64,000 nt of DNA, taken from contig DYEF01000074.1 of assembly GCA_020725805.1 (NCBI GenBank), positions 1 to 64,000 of the forward strand, written 5' to 3'. Made by a program: the position numbers and the translations under genes. Below, piece by piece: positions 55,846-64,000 of this stretch; the first letter of the stretch is position 1; each line of letters begins with the position of its first letter. The notes below the pieces were generated by a model. That model had not been told where the DNA came from and ran no database searches. It saw only the letters and a list, made by a program, of their open reading frames with translations. Origin of the DNA: Bdellovibrio sp. (GTDB lineage Bacteria > Myxococcota > SpSt-1050).

Positions 55846-55998
55846 ATGCATTTCTTCTTTATCGACAAGTTCTTTTGCATCAGACTACCGGGTGATATAA
55901 TTGTTCAGAAAAAGAACTTTACATTCTACTTCCCGCTTGCAACATCAATAATTATAAGCATTATTTTATCTCTTCTTTTTAGTATTTTCAAAAGATAA
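55846..55998 (+). pseudogene. 3' remnant of a DUF2905 gene
   Basis: An open frame of 50 codons whose residues 13-50 read IRLPGDIIVQKKNFTFYFPL followed by ATSIIISIILSLLFSIFKR, the C-terminal two thirds of DUF2905. The upstream part (FFFIDKFFC) still aligns loosely with FFSNKIPF of the intact gene, with one codon missing. The first helix is absent and no SD is present, so it is a gene fragment left or brought by the island. Confidence 0.75.
55881..55946 (+). repeat. Right 66-bp direct repeat (attR-like)
   Basis: Identical over 66 bp to 49948-50013, in the same orientation and codon frame. It marks the right edge of the defence island. Confidence 0.9.
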
Positions 55999-56013
55999 AC
56001 AAGATGCTGATTT

Positions 56014-57504
56014 TTATTCTATAAAATTGCAGCTGCAGGAGGAAGAAGAATCAGAAAGATGTGTATCTGCAATAGTGTCCAGTTTTGATATGTCTTCAAA
56101 AAACAGATTGTCCTCAATAACTGGTATGTCATTTGCTGACAGCCCATCTTCGGCAGAGGTATCGGATTTTGCCGGGATGTCTGAGAAAATAGTTGTATCA
56201 ACGTTTTCTGATGATTCATCTTCGGATAAAATATCTTCCTCTCTCATATCTTTTTCAACTCCGGCATCAATGCTCTCGTATTTTGCTATTATTTCCAGAT
56301 ACGGTCTTTTACTAATATCGGAGTATTCTTTTGAGTAAAATGCAGAACCATCGTCCGAAAGGGATATGATATTAAATGAATTTATTTCACCCTGCGAGAT
56401 AATAGACGTAACATCCCAGAAAACCATATCATTTACAGAAAAATATCCTTGATTTGATATAATATTTGTGTTTGGCACAGGCATATTATTGTATGTAAGA
56501 CTCTCCTCTTCCCAGTCATTATCAATCTGCCGGGATATGCCTCCCACATAACCCGAATTTGTCACATATGCCGACACTTTTGCTGAAATTATTTTATATC
56601 CCTTAAAATTATTTAGGTCAAACTTAAGAAAAATCACCCTTCCGTATGAACCACTTCCATCGCCGCCCACCTGAAAATTATCAAGACTGCCCTTTATAGA
56701 ATCAGGTTCTCCTTTTGATGTGAATGTGTCATCAATCGGGAGAATTCTCATTGTTATTATATGTCCAGTATCTTCTAATTGAGCGATATCATTACCAATA
56801 CCAGCATCTGTTGGATTACAAGGATTATTGATAAGTTTGGAATCTTCATTTACATATATCTTTATATTTTTATAGATAGTCCCGGGTTGTTCGCCGTAAT
56901 TTGGCTTTGTAGTCCTGTCTCTTCCAATAAGGATATAGCGGTAATAGGGTGGATAGATGTGAGTATATTCGTAGATTATATTGTTGTCCTTTATGACTTT
57001 AATATTTCCATTCAATTTCCATTCAACAATATACCTGTAGGTTGTGGTATAATCCCATTGATAGTTTGTCTCCACCCTTGCCTCATAATCTATCTCTGCA
57101 CCAGGCTCGCAGATAGGTCTTGTGAGGACCTTGTATTCACAGGGATCAAAATATCCGGTCCCGGTTCTTATAATAAAATAGGATTCTCCGGCAAGATGCA
57201 CCGAATCTCTCTCCTGTTTTTCTGTCTGATACATAGTTATTATATGACATTTCTCAGCATTTGGCTGCTGGCAGGGAAGGAAATTTTTTAGTTCTATCTC
57301 TAATCTTCCCTCACCATAAGCGACTCCAAGGTCATAGCTTATTCTTGAATCAGGACCAGAGGTTGCTACCCAGCCGTCCATTGTAAGCTCTCCGCCCTCC
57401 ATAATACCTTTTGTAGTACCTGAAAGCGGGTCATCGACCTTCAATACCTCTTCTGCAAAAATTAAAAGAGGTATAAAATTAAAAATAAAAATGTATTTTT
57501 TCAT
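56014..57504 (-). CDS. Secreted DNRLRE-type protein with acidic CxC tail
   Basis: A 496-residue exported protein. Signal peptide MKKYIFIFNFIPLLIFA; then a domain of about 200 residues shared with the divergent neighbour (GGELTMDGWVATSG here, GGEITSEGFRVTSQ there). Residues about 235-410 match the DNRLRE beta-sandwich (VIFLKFDLNNFKG, WEEESLTYNNMPVPN, FWDVTSII, YSDISKRPYLEII). A low-complexity tail of about 80 residues with repeated SDI/EDI/NDI steps ends SSSSCSCNFIE. The ATG at 57504 has no SD but sits 7 bases after a strong -10. It may be an adhesin or surface protein (inference). Confidence 0.75.
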   Translation of the reverse strand: MKKYIFIFNFIPLLIFAEEVLKVDDPLSGTTKGIMEGGELTMDGWVATSGPDSRISYDLGVAYGEGRLEIELKNFLPCQQPNAEKCHIITMYQTEKQERDSVHLAGESYFIIRTGTGYFDPCEYKVLTRPICEPGAEIDYEARVETNYQWDYTTTYRYIVEWKLNGNIKVIKDNNIIYEYTHIYPPYYRYILIGRDRTTKPNYGEQPGTIYKNIKIYVNEDSKLINNPCNPTDAGIGNDIAQLEDTGHIITMRILPIDDTFTSKGEPDSIKGSLDNFQVGGDGSGSYGRVIFLKFDLNNFKGYKIISAKVSAYVTNSGYVGGISRQIDNDWEEESLTYNNMPVPNTNIISNQGYFSVNDMVFWDVTSIISQGEINSFNIISLSDDGSAFYSKEYSDISKRPYLEIIAKYESIDAGVEKDMREEDILSEDESSENVDTTIFSDIPAKSDTSAEDGLSANDIPVIEDNLFFEDISKLDTIADTHLSDSSSSCSCNFIE

Positions 57505-57511
57505 AGTCAAA

Positions 57512-57540
57512 AGTATATCATCTGGCAAATGCTGTGTCAA
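57512..57540 (-). promoter_or_regulatory. Near-consensus sigma-70 promoter, apparently leaderless
   Basis: On the minus strand TTGACA (57540-57535), a 17-bp spacer and TATACT (57517-57512) form an almost ideal promoter. The ATG at 57504 lies 7 bases after the -10, where transcription would start, so the mRNA should be leaderless. This also explains the missing SD. Confidence 0.7.
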
Positions 57541-57554
57541 AACCTAGTTCAAAC

Positions 57555-57583
57555 TTGACGAAAAGATATTAAAGCTGTAGTAT
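57555..57583 (+). promoter_or_regulatory. Divergent sigma-70 promoter
   Basis: TTGACG (57555-57560), a 17-bp spacer and TAGTAT (57578-57583) precede the plus-strand secreted protein gene at 57612. Its -35 lies only 14 bp from that of the minus-strand promoter, so the two face away from each other and could share a regulator. Confidence 0.5.
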
Positions 57584-57611
57584 AAGCTTAGTCCCGGACG
57601 AGGTTTGTAAA

Positions 57612-58880
57612 ATGACAAACAGAAGATTTTTTTTATTCGTTAGTTTTTTAATGCTGATATCTTTAAGCTTGTATTCCTATGACCTATCTTTGTCTCTGAG
57701 TGACAGGAATGAACTTGATAGTTTGAACGCAATAATAAAAGGGGGAGAAATTACATCCGAGGGTTTCAGGGTAACTTCCCAGAATACAGGGTTGATTATT
57801 CCATTGCCTCAGGGAATCAATCCATCTCAGGGATATTTAAAAATAAAAATGACAAAATTTCCACAGAGCTGGCCGCATGAACCGGATATATGTCCAGATC
57901 CGGGAGTAGGGAGCCCTTGGGCAAAGACTGTATTCGGGATGGGGATATCTCCGGATAATTTATGGGAAGGTGAAGGAGGTCCTGGTTTTATTGAATCTCA
58001 TTATTTGAGGTGTGAGAATCCTTGTGACAGTGGATATCAGGGGGCATTCAGGCATAAGTTTAAAGGTGCTGGTGCTCAGGATACCTGCTGGGCTACAACT
58101 GTAATGTCTTATTACTTCTGTAATGACTCTGGACATATACTTGAAATAGAACACAGATGGGATATAAGCGGTCACTACTGGGTTCTTGAAGATGGTATTG
58201 AGAAGACGGCAAGAGGGGAATCGTGTGGAGTACTTGACAAGAATTTCAGATGGTATATTCATATTGCACATGGAAATGATAACGAATTCGCTACCAATGG
58301 AGATATAACAGGTGCGGTCTTTTTTGACCTTGTAGTTCATTTTGACGACGTGAATTCATTCTGCGGAGATGGGATTTGTAATGCAAATGAGAATTGTTCA
58401 GATTGTCCTCAGGACTGCGGCTGTAAATCGCCCTGTTATATTTGTAAACAAAACAAGTGTGAATGTAATTCCCCTAATTATGAATGTCCATCCTGTATAC
58501 CTTCCTGCAGTCAGAATGCTATTTTGAATCAGACAAGTACTTTATGCTGCGGTAAAAATAGCATTTGTGCCACAGGGAAGAGAGAGTTTGAGTCATATGA
58601 TTGTAATTTATGCTGTGAAGGGTTTGACTGCATAGTAGAGAATCTGAATGATGCAGGTGAAGGAGATACACCTGCAGAAGATATGGTAGAGAAAAATGAT
58701 CTGGATGAAAACAGTGATATAAATGGATTTGAAGATATATATAATGGGACGGAAGAAAGCATAGACCATGGTTCAGCAGTAGAGCTTACGTCAACTGATG
58801 TAGATGTTTTAAGATTTGATATATCATCTGGTTCTGAGAGCAGGGAGAATTCTGGCTGTAGTTGTGAATATTTGAAATGA
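57612..58880 (+). CDS. Secreted Cys-rich protein with CxC tail
   Basis: A 422-residue exported protein. The signal peptide (RFFLFVSFLMLISLSLYSYD) leads to a 200-residue beta-rich domain related to the N-terminal domain of the divergent gene. Residues about 255-345 are Cys-rich (CGDGICNANENCSDCPQDCG and following), like EGF or metallothionein-style knots seen in Myxococcota surface proteins. An acidic tail (EDMVEKNDLDENSDINGF...) ends SGCSCEYLK, mirroring the partner's SSCSCNFIE. GAGG precedes the ATG. Function unknown. Confidence 0.72.
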   Translation: MTNRRFFLFVSFLMLISLSLYSYDLSLSLSDRNELDSLNAIIKGGEITSEGFRVTSQNTGLIIPLPQGINPSQGYLKIKMTKFPQSWPHEPDICPDPGVGSPWAKTVFGMGISPDNLWEGEGGPGFIESHYLRCENPCDSGYQGAFRHKFKGAGAQDTCWATTVMSYYFCNDSGHILEIEHRWDISGHYWVLEDGIEKTARGESCGVLDKNFRWYIHIAHGNDNEFATNGDITGAVFFDLVVHFDDVNSFCGDGICNANENCSDCPQDCGCKSPCYICKQNKCECNSPNYECPSCIPSCSQNAILNQTSTLCCGKNSICATGKREFESYDCNLCCEGFDCIVENLNDAGEGDTPAEDMVEKNDLDENSDINGFEDIYNGTEESIDHGSAVELTSTDVDVLRFDISSGSESRENSGCSCEYLK

Positions 58881-59072
58881 ATCTCTTAATCTGATTTTTC
58901 CTGTCAGTAGATTTATTGCGTAATAGTTTGAAAAAAGATAAAAAGCTCATTGAGCTCTTGCAGGAAAAGTAACTTTGAATAAAAATTTATTAGTGTCATT
59001 TTTCAGTTTCATTCTTTTTATTGACTTAAACTCATTTGGTTGTAAATATTAACCCCGATTCAGGAGGTATGT

Positions 59073-62000
59073 ATGAATAAAGAATACAGCAACATATTCC
59101 GCAGCGAACTGAAAGATTTCGACAGAGATATCTTTCTTCTCTCTAAGGTTGAAGAGGAGAGACAGCTTCAGAAGATAGTCCTCATACCCTCCGAATCGAT
59201 TACGCCTTATCCGGTAAGGGAGGCACTCTCCACCGCCTTTGTAAGTATATATACGGAAGGTTATCCGCCGATAAGAATGACAAGGGAGGAAGAGAAGAAG
59301 GTCACCGATTATTACTATCAGATGGCAAGATACAGAAGGTATGCAGACAGGAGATTCTACAAAGGCTGTGATATTGCAAATCTCGTCGAGGTAATCGCCC
59401 AGAGGAGGGCAGCCAGATTATTTGCCACACCGAATCTTCCGGAAGATAAAATATACGTAAATGTCCAGCCGTTATCCGGTGCAGCGGGGAATAATGCAAT
59501 ATATGAGGCATTCGTTCAGCCCGGTGATGTGGTTATGGGTATGGCACTCTCTGAAGGCGGACACCTGACTCACGGCTCACCGTTCAACAGGTCGGGCAAG
59601 AGATATACGATAGTTTCGTATTCCGCCGACCCGAAGACCGAACTTCTGGACTACGACAGGATTATGCAGCAGGCAAAGGAGTCGAAGCCGAAGATGATAA
59701 TTGCAGGCTGGACCTCATACCCGTGGGCACCCGACTGGAAGAGATTCAGGGAGATAGCCGATGAGGTCGGGGCAAAACTTGTTGCAGATGTCTCACACCC
59801 TGCAGGACTCATTGTGGGAGGTGTCTATCCGAACCCGATTGAATACTGCGACGCTGTTATGTGCACGACACACAAGACACTCTGCGGGCCAAGAGGCGCG
59901 ATAATTCTTACAAAGGACGAGACGATTGCTGCAAGGATAGACAATTCCGTCTTTCCGGGTGAACAGGGCGGTCCTCACGTAAACAAGATGGCTGCAATGG
60001 CAATTGCATTTAAGATTGCCGATTCAGACCTCTTCAGGGAGATGATGAAACAGGTCGTGAAAAATGCATCAGCAATGGCAGACCAGTTTATAAAACGCGG
60101 GCTCAAACTCGCAAATAACGGGACAAACACACATATGCTCCTCATCGACCTGAACAAACTTCCGAATTCAAAGCCTCTTCCCGTCAAAGGCGAGATCGCC
60201 GCGAGGATTCTGGAACTCTGCGGGATTGTCCTGAATAAGAATACAATTGCCGGAGATCCAACAGCGGCACATGCCAGTGCCCTCAGAATAGGGACACCGT
60301 GGATTACGCAGCGTGGATACAGGGAAAAGGAGGTCAGAGAGCTTGCAGATATAATTACAGATATAATTCTGGACATAAAGCCGTTCTTCTATCAGGGTCT
60401 GACAGGACAGCTGCCGAGAGGGAAAGTCGAACACTCAACTATTATAAAAGGGAAAGAGCGGGTGCTCGGTCTAAATCAGTCAGTTGTGCTCAAATCCGAT
60501 GAGAAAATCGGTTATCCGTTTATGCCGTTTACACCTGTCAGAACCGAAAAGTCTGAGTATAAATACTCAGCAGAGACGGAAGTATTTCTGGAAATGAACA
60601 GATACGGCCTGTTCGAGATATCCGGTGAACGTCCGGGACACTTTTTGCATCAGGTTCTGACCGCCGATGTAATCAATATGAAGGCCGGAGAATCACTCGC
60701 ATCTCCGCTCTTTAATGCCGATGGAAAGCTTCTGGACTTTGTAAATATCTTCTGCGTATCCGATAAAAACGAAGATAAATTCATTATGGTCTGCAATCCC
60801 CACAGAAAAGATATGCTGCTCGAATACCTCCGGAATATATCAGACGGATATGTCGTATTCGACAGGGAAGATGTAACAAAGAAGATAGAGGGACCGGCAA
60901 ATATAATAGACCTTCAGGACGACCTCCTTCTCGAAAAGAAATTCAAGGGCCTTCTGTTTTCTCCAAAGGGACTGAAAAATGCCGAAAAGGTTCTGTCGAT
61001 GAATATCGGGGAAAAGGGCGGGTCATTCAAAGAGAATATTTATCTTTTTAACGTCACCGCTCTCAACGGAAACAGATATATAGCAGCGGTTATGACGGAA
61101 GATGTTTTCAAAAACACAAACTCCATGATAAAGGAAAGTGGCCTTGCTGAGACTGATCCAAACTCAATCTTACTTGTTGGCAAAGATGATGAACTGCTTA
61201 CCATAAAGGATTTTTATAAAAAATATCCCCAGTATTTCAAATCAGAAAAGGTATATTTTGCAGGCGAGCCGGTCATAAGGGAGGTTTTTGCCGCCAATTC
61301 AAAAAGTGTATCAAGGGAGAAATTCGTATTTGAGGAAAAGGAAGGCGAACTCAAGCGGACAGTCCTCTTTGACTGGCATAAGAAGAATGCACAAAAGGTA
61401 ATTCCGTTCGCAGGATGGGAGATGCCGGTATGGTACACAAGTATCCTCGATGAACACAATGTTGTAAGAAATGCAGCAGGGCTCTTCGATGTATCTCATA
61501 TGGGAGTTCTGGAGGTCAGAGGGAAGAACGTAGAGTCTTTTCTGAACATTCTGACTGCAAATTATGCCTCGTGGATACTGCCGGGACAATCCCAGTACAG
61601 CTATCTCTTCGACACAGAGGGAAATGTAATAGATGACATTATGCTTTACAGAAAATCCCGTGACTCATATATGATAGTTGTCAATGCAAGCAATGCGGAT
61701 AAAGACCTTGCGTGGATGAATTATGTAAATTCCGGAAAGGCGATTCTGTGCAGTAAGAGATCATATATCAACATCGACACACCGGTTGAAATCAGGAATC
61801 TAAAGGACAAAAGCAGTGGTAGTGAGATGAGAGTAGATATCTCCCTGCAGGGAAGAATGGCACTTCCGACCTTGCTCGATATTGCCGGCGCCCCCGACAG
61901 GAAGCAGAGAATCAGATCACTCAGGCGAACCGACTTTCTGGAGATAGAGATAGAGAAGGAGTCAGTAATCCTGTCGAGGACCGGATATACAGGCGAAGAG

Positions 62001-62582
62001 ATTGCATTTGAGCTTTATATACACCCTGATAAGGTTCTGAAAATCTGGGAACTTCTTCTTGATGCCGGCAAAAAATACGGGGTCAAACCCTGCGGACTCG
62101 GTGCAAGAGATTCACTCAGGACAGAGGCAGGACTGCCGCTCTATGGACACGAACTCGCAGGTCCGTACAATATCTCTCCTGCCGGCGCCGGATTCTCTCC
62201 GTATGTGAAACTCCACAAGCCGTTCTTCATCGGAAGGGATGCTTTCATCGAGTCAGAGAAGAAGAGGACAATGGAGATAATCAGGTTCATTATGACCAAC
62301 AAGATATCCCGGCCGGCAAAACAGAAGGATGTAGTAGTCAATGCACAGGGAGTTGCAATCGGTTATGTTACGTCCTCGGCGTTCAACGGAGAGGGGTATC
62401 AGGTCGGTCTTGCTTATGTTGACAGAAGACATATAAAGGAAGGTGCTAGAATCGGAATATATTGCTCACCATCTTCAAAGGCAAATGTAAATGTCGGAGA
62501 AGAGGTAAAAGTCGGGGACAGACTCGTTCTGCCTGAGCCCGCGACAATTCTCCCCAGATTCGAGAGGAAGAAGAAGAAGTAA
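59073..62582 (+). CDS. Serine hydroxymethyltransferase / glycine-cleavage T-protein fusion
   Basis: A single 1169-residue protein. Residues 1-460 are SHMT: Asp239 and His242 in VADVSHPAGL, PLP-Lys268 in CTTHKTLCGPRGA, GGHLTHGSPF (162-171). Residues about 500-610 resemble the N-terminal part of a GcvT fold (LFEISGERPGHFLHQVLTAD) but lack the catalytic VIDD, so are degenerate. Residues about 765-1165 are a complete GcvT: FDVSHMG, GNVIDDIMLYR with catalytic Asp, RTGYTGEEIAFELY and LGARDSLRTEAGLPLYGHEL. Both enzymes use tetrahydrofolate and glycine/serine, so the fusion could channel methylene-THF. SD AGGAGG is present. GcvH/GcvP are not in the window. Confidence 0.93.
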   Translation: MNKEYSNIFRSELKDFDRDIFLLSKVEEERQLQKIVLIPSESITPYPVREALSTAFVSIYTEGYPPIRMTREEEKKVTDYYYQMARYRRYADRRFYKGCDIANLVEVIAQRRAARLFATPNLPEDKIYVNVQPLSGAAGNNAIYEAFVQPGDVVMGMALSEGGHLTHGSPFNRSGKRYTIVSYSADPKTELLDYDRIMQQAKESKPKMIIAGWTSYPWAPDWKRFREIADEVGAKLVADVSHPAGLIVGGVYPNPIEYCDAVMCTTHKTLCGPRGAIILTKDETIAARIDNSVFPGEQGGPHVNKMAAMAIAFKIADSDLFREMMKQVVKNASAMADQFIKRGLKLANNGTNTHMLLIDLNKLPNSKPLPVKGEIAARILELCGIVLNKNTIAGDPTAAHASALRIGTPWITQRGYREKEVRELADIITDIILDIKPFFYQGLTGQLPRGKVEHSTIIKGKERVLGLNQSVVLKSDEKIGYPFMPFTPVRTEKSEYKYSAETEVFLEMNRYGLFEISGERPGHFLHQVLTADVINMKAGESLASPLFNADGKLLDFVNIFCVSDKNEDKFIMVCNPHRKDMLLEYLRNISDGYVVFDREDVTKKIEGPANIIDLQDDLLLEKKFKGLLFSPKGLKNAEKVLSMNIGEKGGSFKENIYLFNVTALNGNRYIAAVMTEDVFKNTNSMIKESGLAETDPNSILLVGKDDELLTIKDFYKKYPQYFKSEKVYFAGEPVIREVFAANSKSVSREKFVFEEKEGELKRTVLFDWHKKNAQKVIPFAGWEMPVWYTSILDEHNVVRNAAGLFDVSHMGVLEVRGKNVESFLNILTANYASWILPGQSQYSYLFDTEGNVIDDIMLYRKSRDSYMIVVNASNADKDLAWMNYVNSGKAILCSKRSYINIDTPVEIRNLKDKSSGSEMRVDISLQGRMALPTLLDIAGAPDRKQRIRSLRRTDFLEIEIEKESVILSRTGYTGEEIAFELYIHPDKVLKIWELLLDAGKKYGVKPCGLGARDSLRTEAGLPLYGHELAGPYNISPAGAGFSPYVKLHKPFFIGRDAFIESEKKRTMEIIRFIMTNKISRPAKQKDVVVNAQGVAIGYVTSSAFNGEGYQVGLAYVDRRHIKEGARIGIYCSPSSKANVNVGEEVKVGDRLVLPEPATILPRFERKKKK

Positions 62583-62592
62583 GTATATTAAA

Positions 62593-62640
62593 GGTGGCTG
62601 AGTAGTAAAATGTACCAAAGCCACCTAAAATATATTCTTT
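62593..62640 (+). terminator. Hairpin terminator candidate after the fusion gene
   Basis: AGGTGGCT (62593-62600) and AGCCACCT (62620-62627) form an 8-bp stem with a 19-base loop, 10 bp after the stop codon. The following sequence is A/T-rich but lacks a clean T run, so termination efficiency is uncertain. Confidence 0.4.
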
Positions 62641-62709
62641 ATTAATACTATTGTAAGCCTGAGTAAAAATGTGTCTTGTCTGAGGTTATAATTTAATTTG
62701 TAACATTCT

Positions 62710-63711
62710 TTATCTTGATTTTTTGAAAAGAACTAATTCTTCCGAATATTTCTTACTTCTCTTTATATCCTCTCTCTTCTGATAACTCAGTGTATTTCTC
62801 TCCCAGAATACGCCGTCTGAATATCCCTGTATTCTTTTATCGTTTTCAGCAAGTTCAAGCCTTTTCTCCGCAAGACAGCAATAATCAGTGTTTATCTCGA
62901 TCCCGCAGTAATTACGACCCAGCTTCTTTGCTACAACCGAAGTTGTCCCTGAGCCCAGAAACGGGTCAAAGACAAGTCCCCCCGCAGGAGAGCTTGCAAG
63001 AATGAGCTTTGCTATAAGTTTTTCGGGTTTTTGTGTCGGGTGGTCTGTGTTTTCGGGCATCGACCAGTAAGGGACTGTTATATCATCCCAGAAGTTCGAA
63101 GGATATGTAAGACGAAAATTCCCCTCTCCGGTCTCTATCCAGTCCTTTGGTTTGCCGTCTTCCCTGTAAGGTGCGATTACCCTTCTCTTCATCTTAACTG
63201 ACTCAACATCAAAGTAGTAATCATCAGATACTGTTGCAAACCAGATATCCTCGGTGCAGTTCTTCCAGTTCTTCTTTGCCCCTCTCCCCTTCTCTCTCTG
63301 CCAGTTAATTCTGTTTCTGACTATGAGATATTCTGAAACAACCTGATAAATGGCGGCAGTACACCTCCAGTCGCCGCAGATATAAAGACTGCCATTTGAT
63401 TTTAATAATCTCACTACCTTTGGAAACCAGCTCCTCAGATAACTGATATATGTATCGTTGTCGGATTTGCTGAATCTGTAACCTCCGAAATTCTTGTCCA
63501 GATTGTATGGCGGGTCGATTATCATCAGGTCAACTGATTTTTCAGGGAAGAGGTCTATTACTTCAAAGAGGTCGTTATTGAAGGTTTTGTTAATAATCTC
63601 TTTTAAACTCATCTTTCCGGTCGCAAATGCAAGGCGACTCTTGTAGAGTTCCTTCTCACTATCACTAAGAGTTATTGTCCTGTTTCTCGGAGCTCTCTCT
63701 TTTTCCGGCAT
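62710..63711 (-). CDS. Solitary beta-class DNA methyltransferase
   Basis: A 333-residue amino-methyltransferase. Motif IV IDPPYNLDKNFGG (near 65-77) precedes motif I FDPFLGSGTTSVVAKKLG (near 249-266). DPPY favours N6-adenine, and the motif neighbourhood (TDHPTQKPEKL) is typical. It has an SD (GAGGGG) and backbone-like base composition, unlike the island enzymes. No nuclease is adjacent inside the window, so it may be an orphan regulator-type methylase or part of a system that continues beyond 64000. Confidence 0.9.
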   Translation of the reverse strand: MPEKERAPRNRTITLSDSEKELYKSRLAFATGKMSLKEIINKTFNNDLFEVIDLFPEKSVDLMIIDPPYNLDKNFGGYRFSKSDNDTYISYLRSWFPKVVRLLKSNGSLYICGDWRCTAAIYQVVSEYLIVRNRINWQREKGRGAKKNWKNCTEDIWFATVSDDYYFDVESVKMKRRVIAPYREDGKPKDWIETGEGNFRLTYPSNFWDDITVPYWSMPENTDHPTQKPEKLIAKLILASSPAGGLVFDPFLGSGTTSVVAKKLGRNYCGIEINTDYCCLAEKRLELAENDKRIQGYSDGVFWERNTLSYQKREDIKRSKKYSEELVLFKKSR

Positions 63712-64000
63712 AATATTATCCCCTCTTATCCTGATAATGAAAAATCAACTCAGATGTATACTTTGCAACCTGTATTCTAATCAAGGCTATCCTCTACTTC
63801 TTCTTTAAGTGATTATAACACTATTATAAATACTCCAAAAGAATCGGCTAGTGAAATTATATAAGGCTATTTTCTAAAATTCAATACTTGATTAATTACC
63901 AATGTTTTTACCTAACCTCGGATTTATGAATAATATGTCATTTAGGATAGCTATGGGAAAACCCTAAGGTGACACTTAACTTTGCTTAATAATTTATGAA
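63712..64000. other. Right-edge non-coding segment
   Basis: AT-rich sequence upstream of the methyltransferase. I see no gene, and no promoter good enough to report. CCTAAGGTGACACTTAAC (63963-63980) is loosely similar to the GC-rich element at 40200, but the match is short. Confidence 0.4.

Larger units (their letters stand above)
50014..55880. mobile_element. Putative integrated defence island between gene-end repeats
   Basis: This 5.9-kb block lies between two copies of the 3' end of the DUF2905 gene. It is clearly more AT-rich than the flanks and its genes mostly lack SD sequences, whereas backbone genes usually have them. It encodes two methyltransferases and two nucleases. No integrase or transposase is recognisable, so movement could have been by homologous recombination at the shared gene end or by a recombinase supplied in trans (inference). 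Confidence 0.6.

Noticed and set aside
1-64000. CRISPR arrays, tRNAs, rRNAs, insertion sequences
   Set aside because: I looked for regular repeat-spacer patterns, T-loop sequences and transposase motifs and found none that I could support.

Overview
The window reads as chromosome of a Gram-negative bacterium: it has a TonB-dependent receptor, lipoproteins with classical lipoboxes, an EptA-type phosphoethanolamine transferase and a TonB/OM-style beta-barrel protein. Base composition is moderate and most starts carry a strong Shine-Dalgarno (SD). Many GAF/PAS histidine kinases, MglA-like GTPase chemistry, PEGA-type proteins and Cys-rich or Asp-rich secreted proteins recall Myxococcota / former Deltaproteobacteria or a related uncultured lineage. 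This placement is inference only. I saw no rRNA, tRNA, CRISPR array or recognisable transposase/integrase.

Layout. 0-4 kb (minus): secreted protein and lipoprotein, OPT transporter, coiled-coil periplasmic protein. 4.06-16.15 kb (minus): a ten-gene run with overlaps or gaps of 12 bp or less: HyaD-type protease, MglA-like GTPase/coiled-coil protein, GAF-GAF kinase, LarB, LarC, receiver-GAF-PAS-HisKA protein without an ATPase domain, GAF-PAS kinase, Est30-like esterase, glycerol kinase, lipoprotein. 16.2-21.5 kb: phosphoethanolamine transferase, PIG-L deacetylase, TonB-dependent receptor. 21.8-26.6 kb (minus): overlapping operon of HTH regulator, secreted protein, GAF-GGDEF cyclase, MFS transporter and RluA-type pseudouridine synthase. 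26.8-38.7 kb (plus): beta-barrel protein, SSB, NarL-type kinase/regulator pair, AddA/AddB-like helicase-nuclease, ArsB/NhaD-type permease. 38.7-43.7 kb: Ldh-family dehydrogenase, a structured 617-bp spacer, then pncC, aspS and an M29-like aminopeptidase. 43.8-50.1 kb: AspT/YidE-type transporter, then a coupled operon of DUF2079, PEGA, Cys-rich lipoprotein, macro-domain and DUF2905 genes.

50.0-56.0 kb is the clearest accessory region. It is an AT-rich defence island, largely without SD sites, lying between two copies of the 3' end of the DUF2905 gene that share a perfect 66-bp direct repeat. It encodes two DNA methyltransferases, a DpnII-like restriction endonuclease and a DUF262-DUF1524 (GmrSD-type) nuclease; the last three are translationally coupled, which suggests one composite restriction unit.

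56.0-64 kb: two divergently transcribed paralogous secreted proteins with a shared CxC C-terminal tail and back-to-back promoters, one apparently leaderless; a 1169-residue serine hydroxymethyltransferase / T-protein fusion; and a solitary beta-class DNA methyltransferase.
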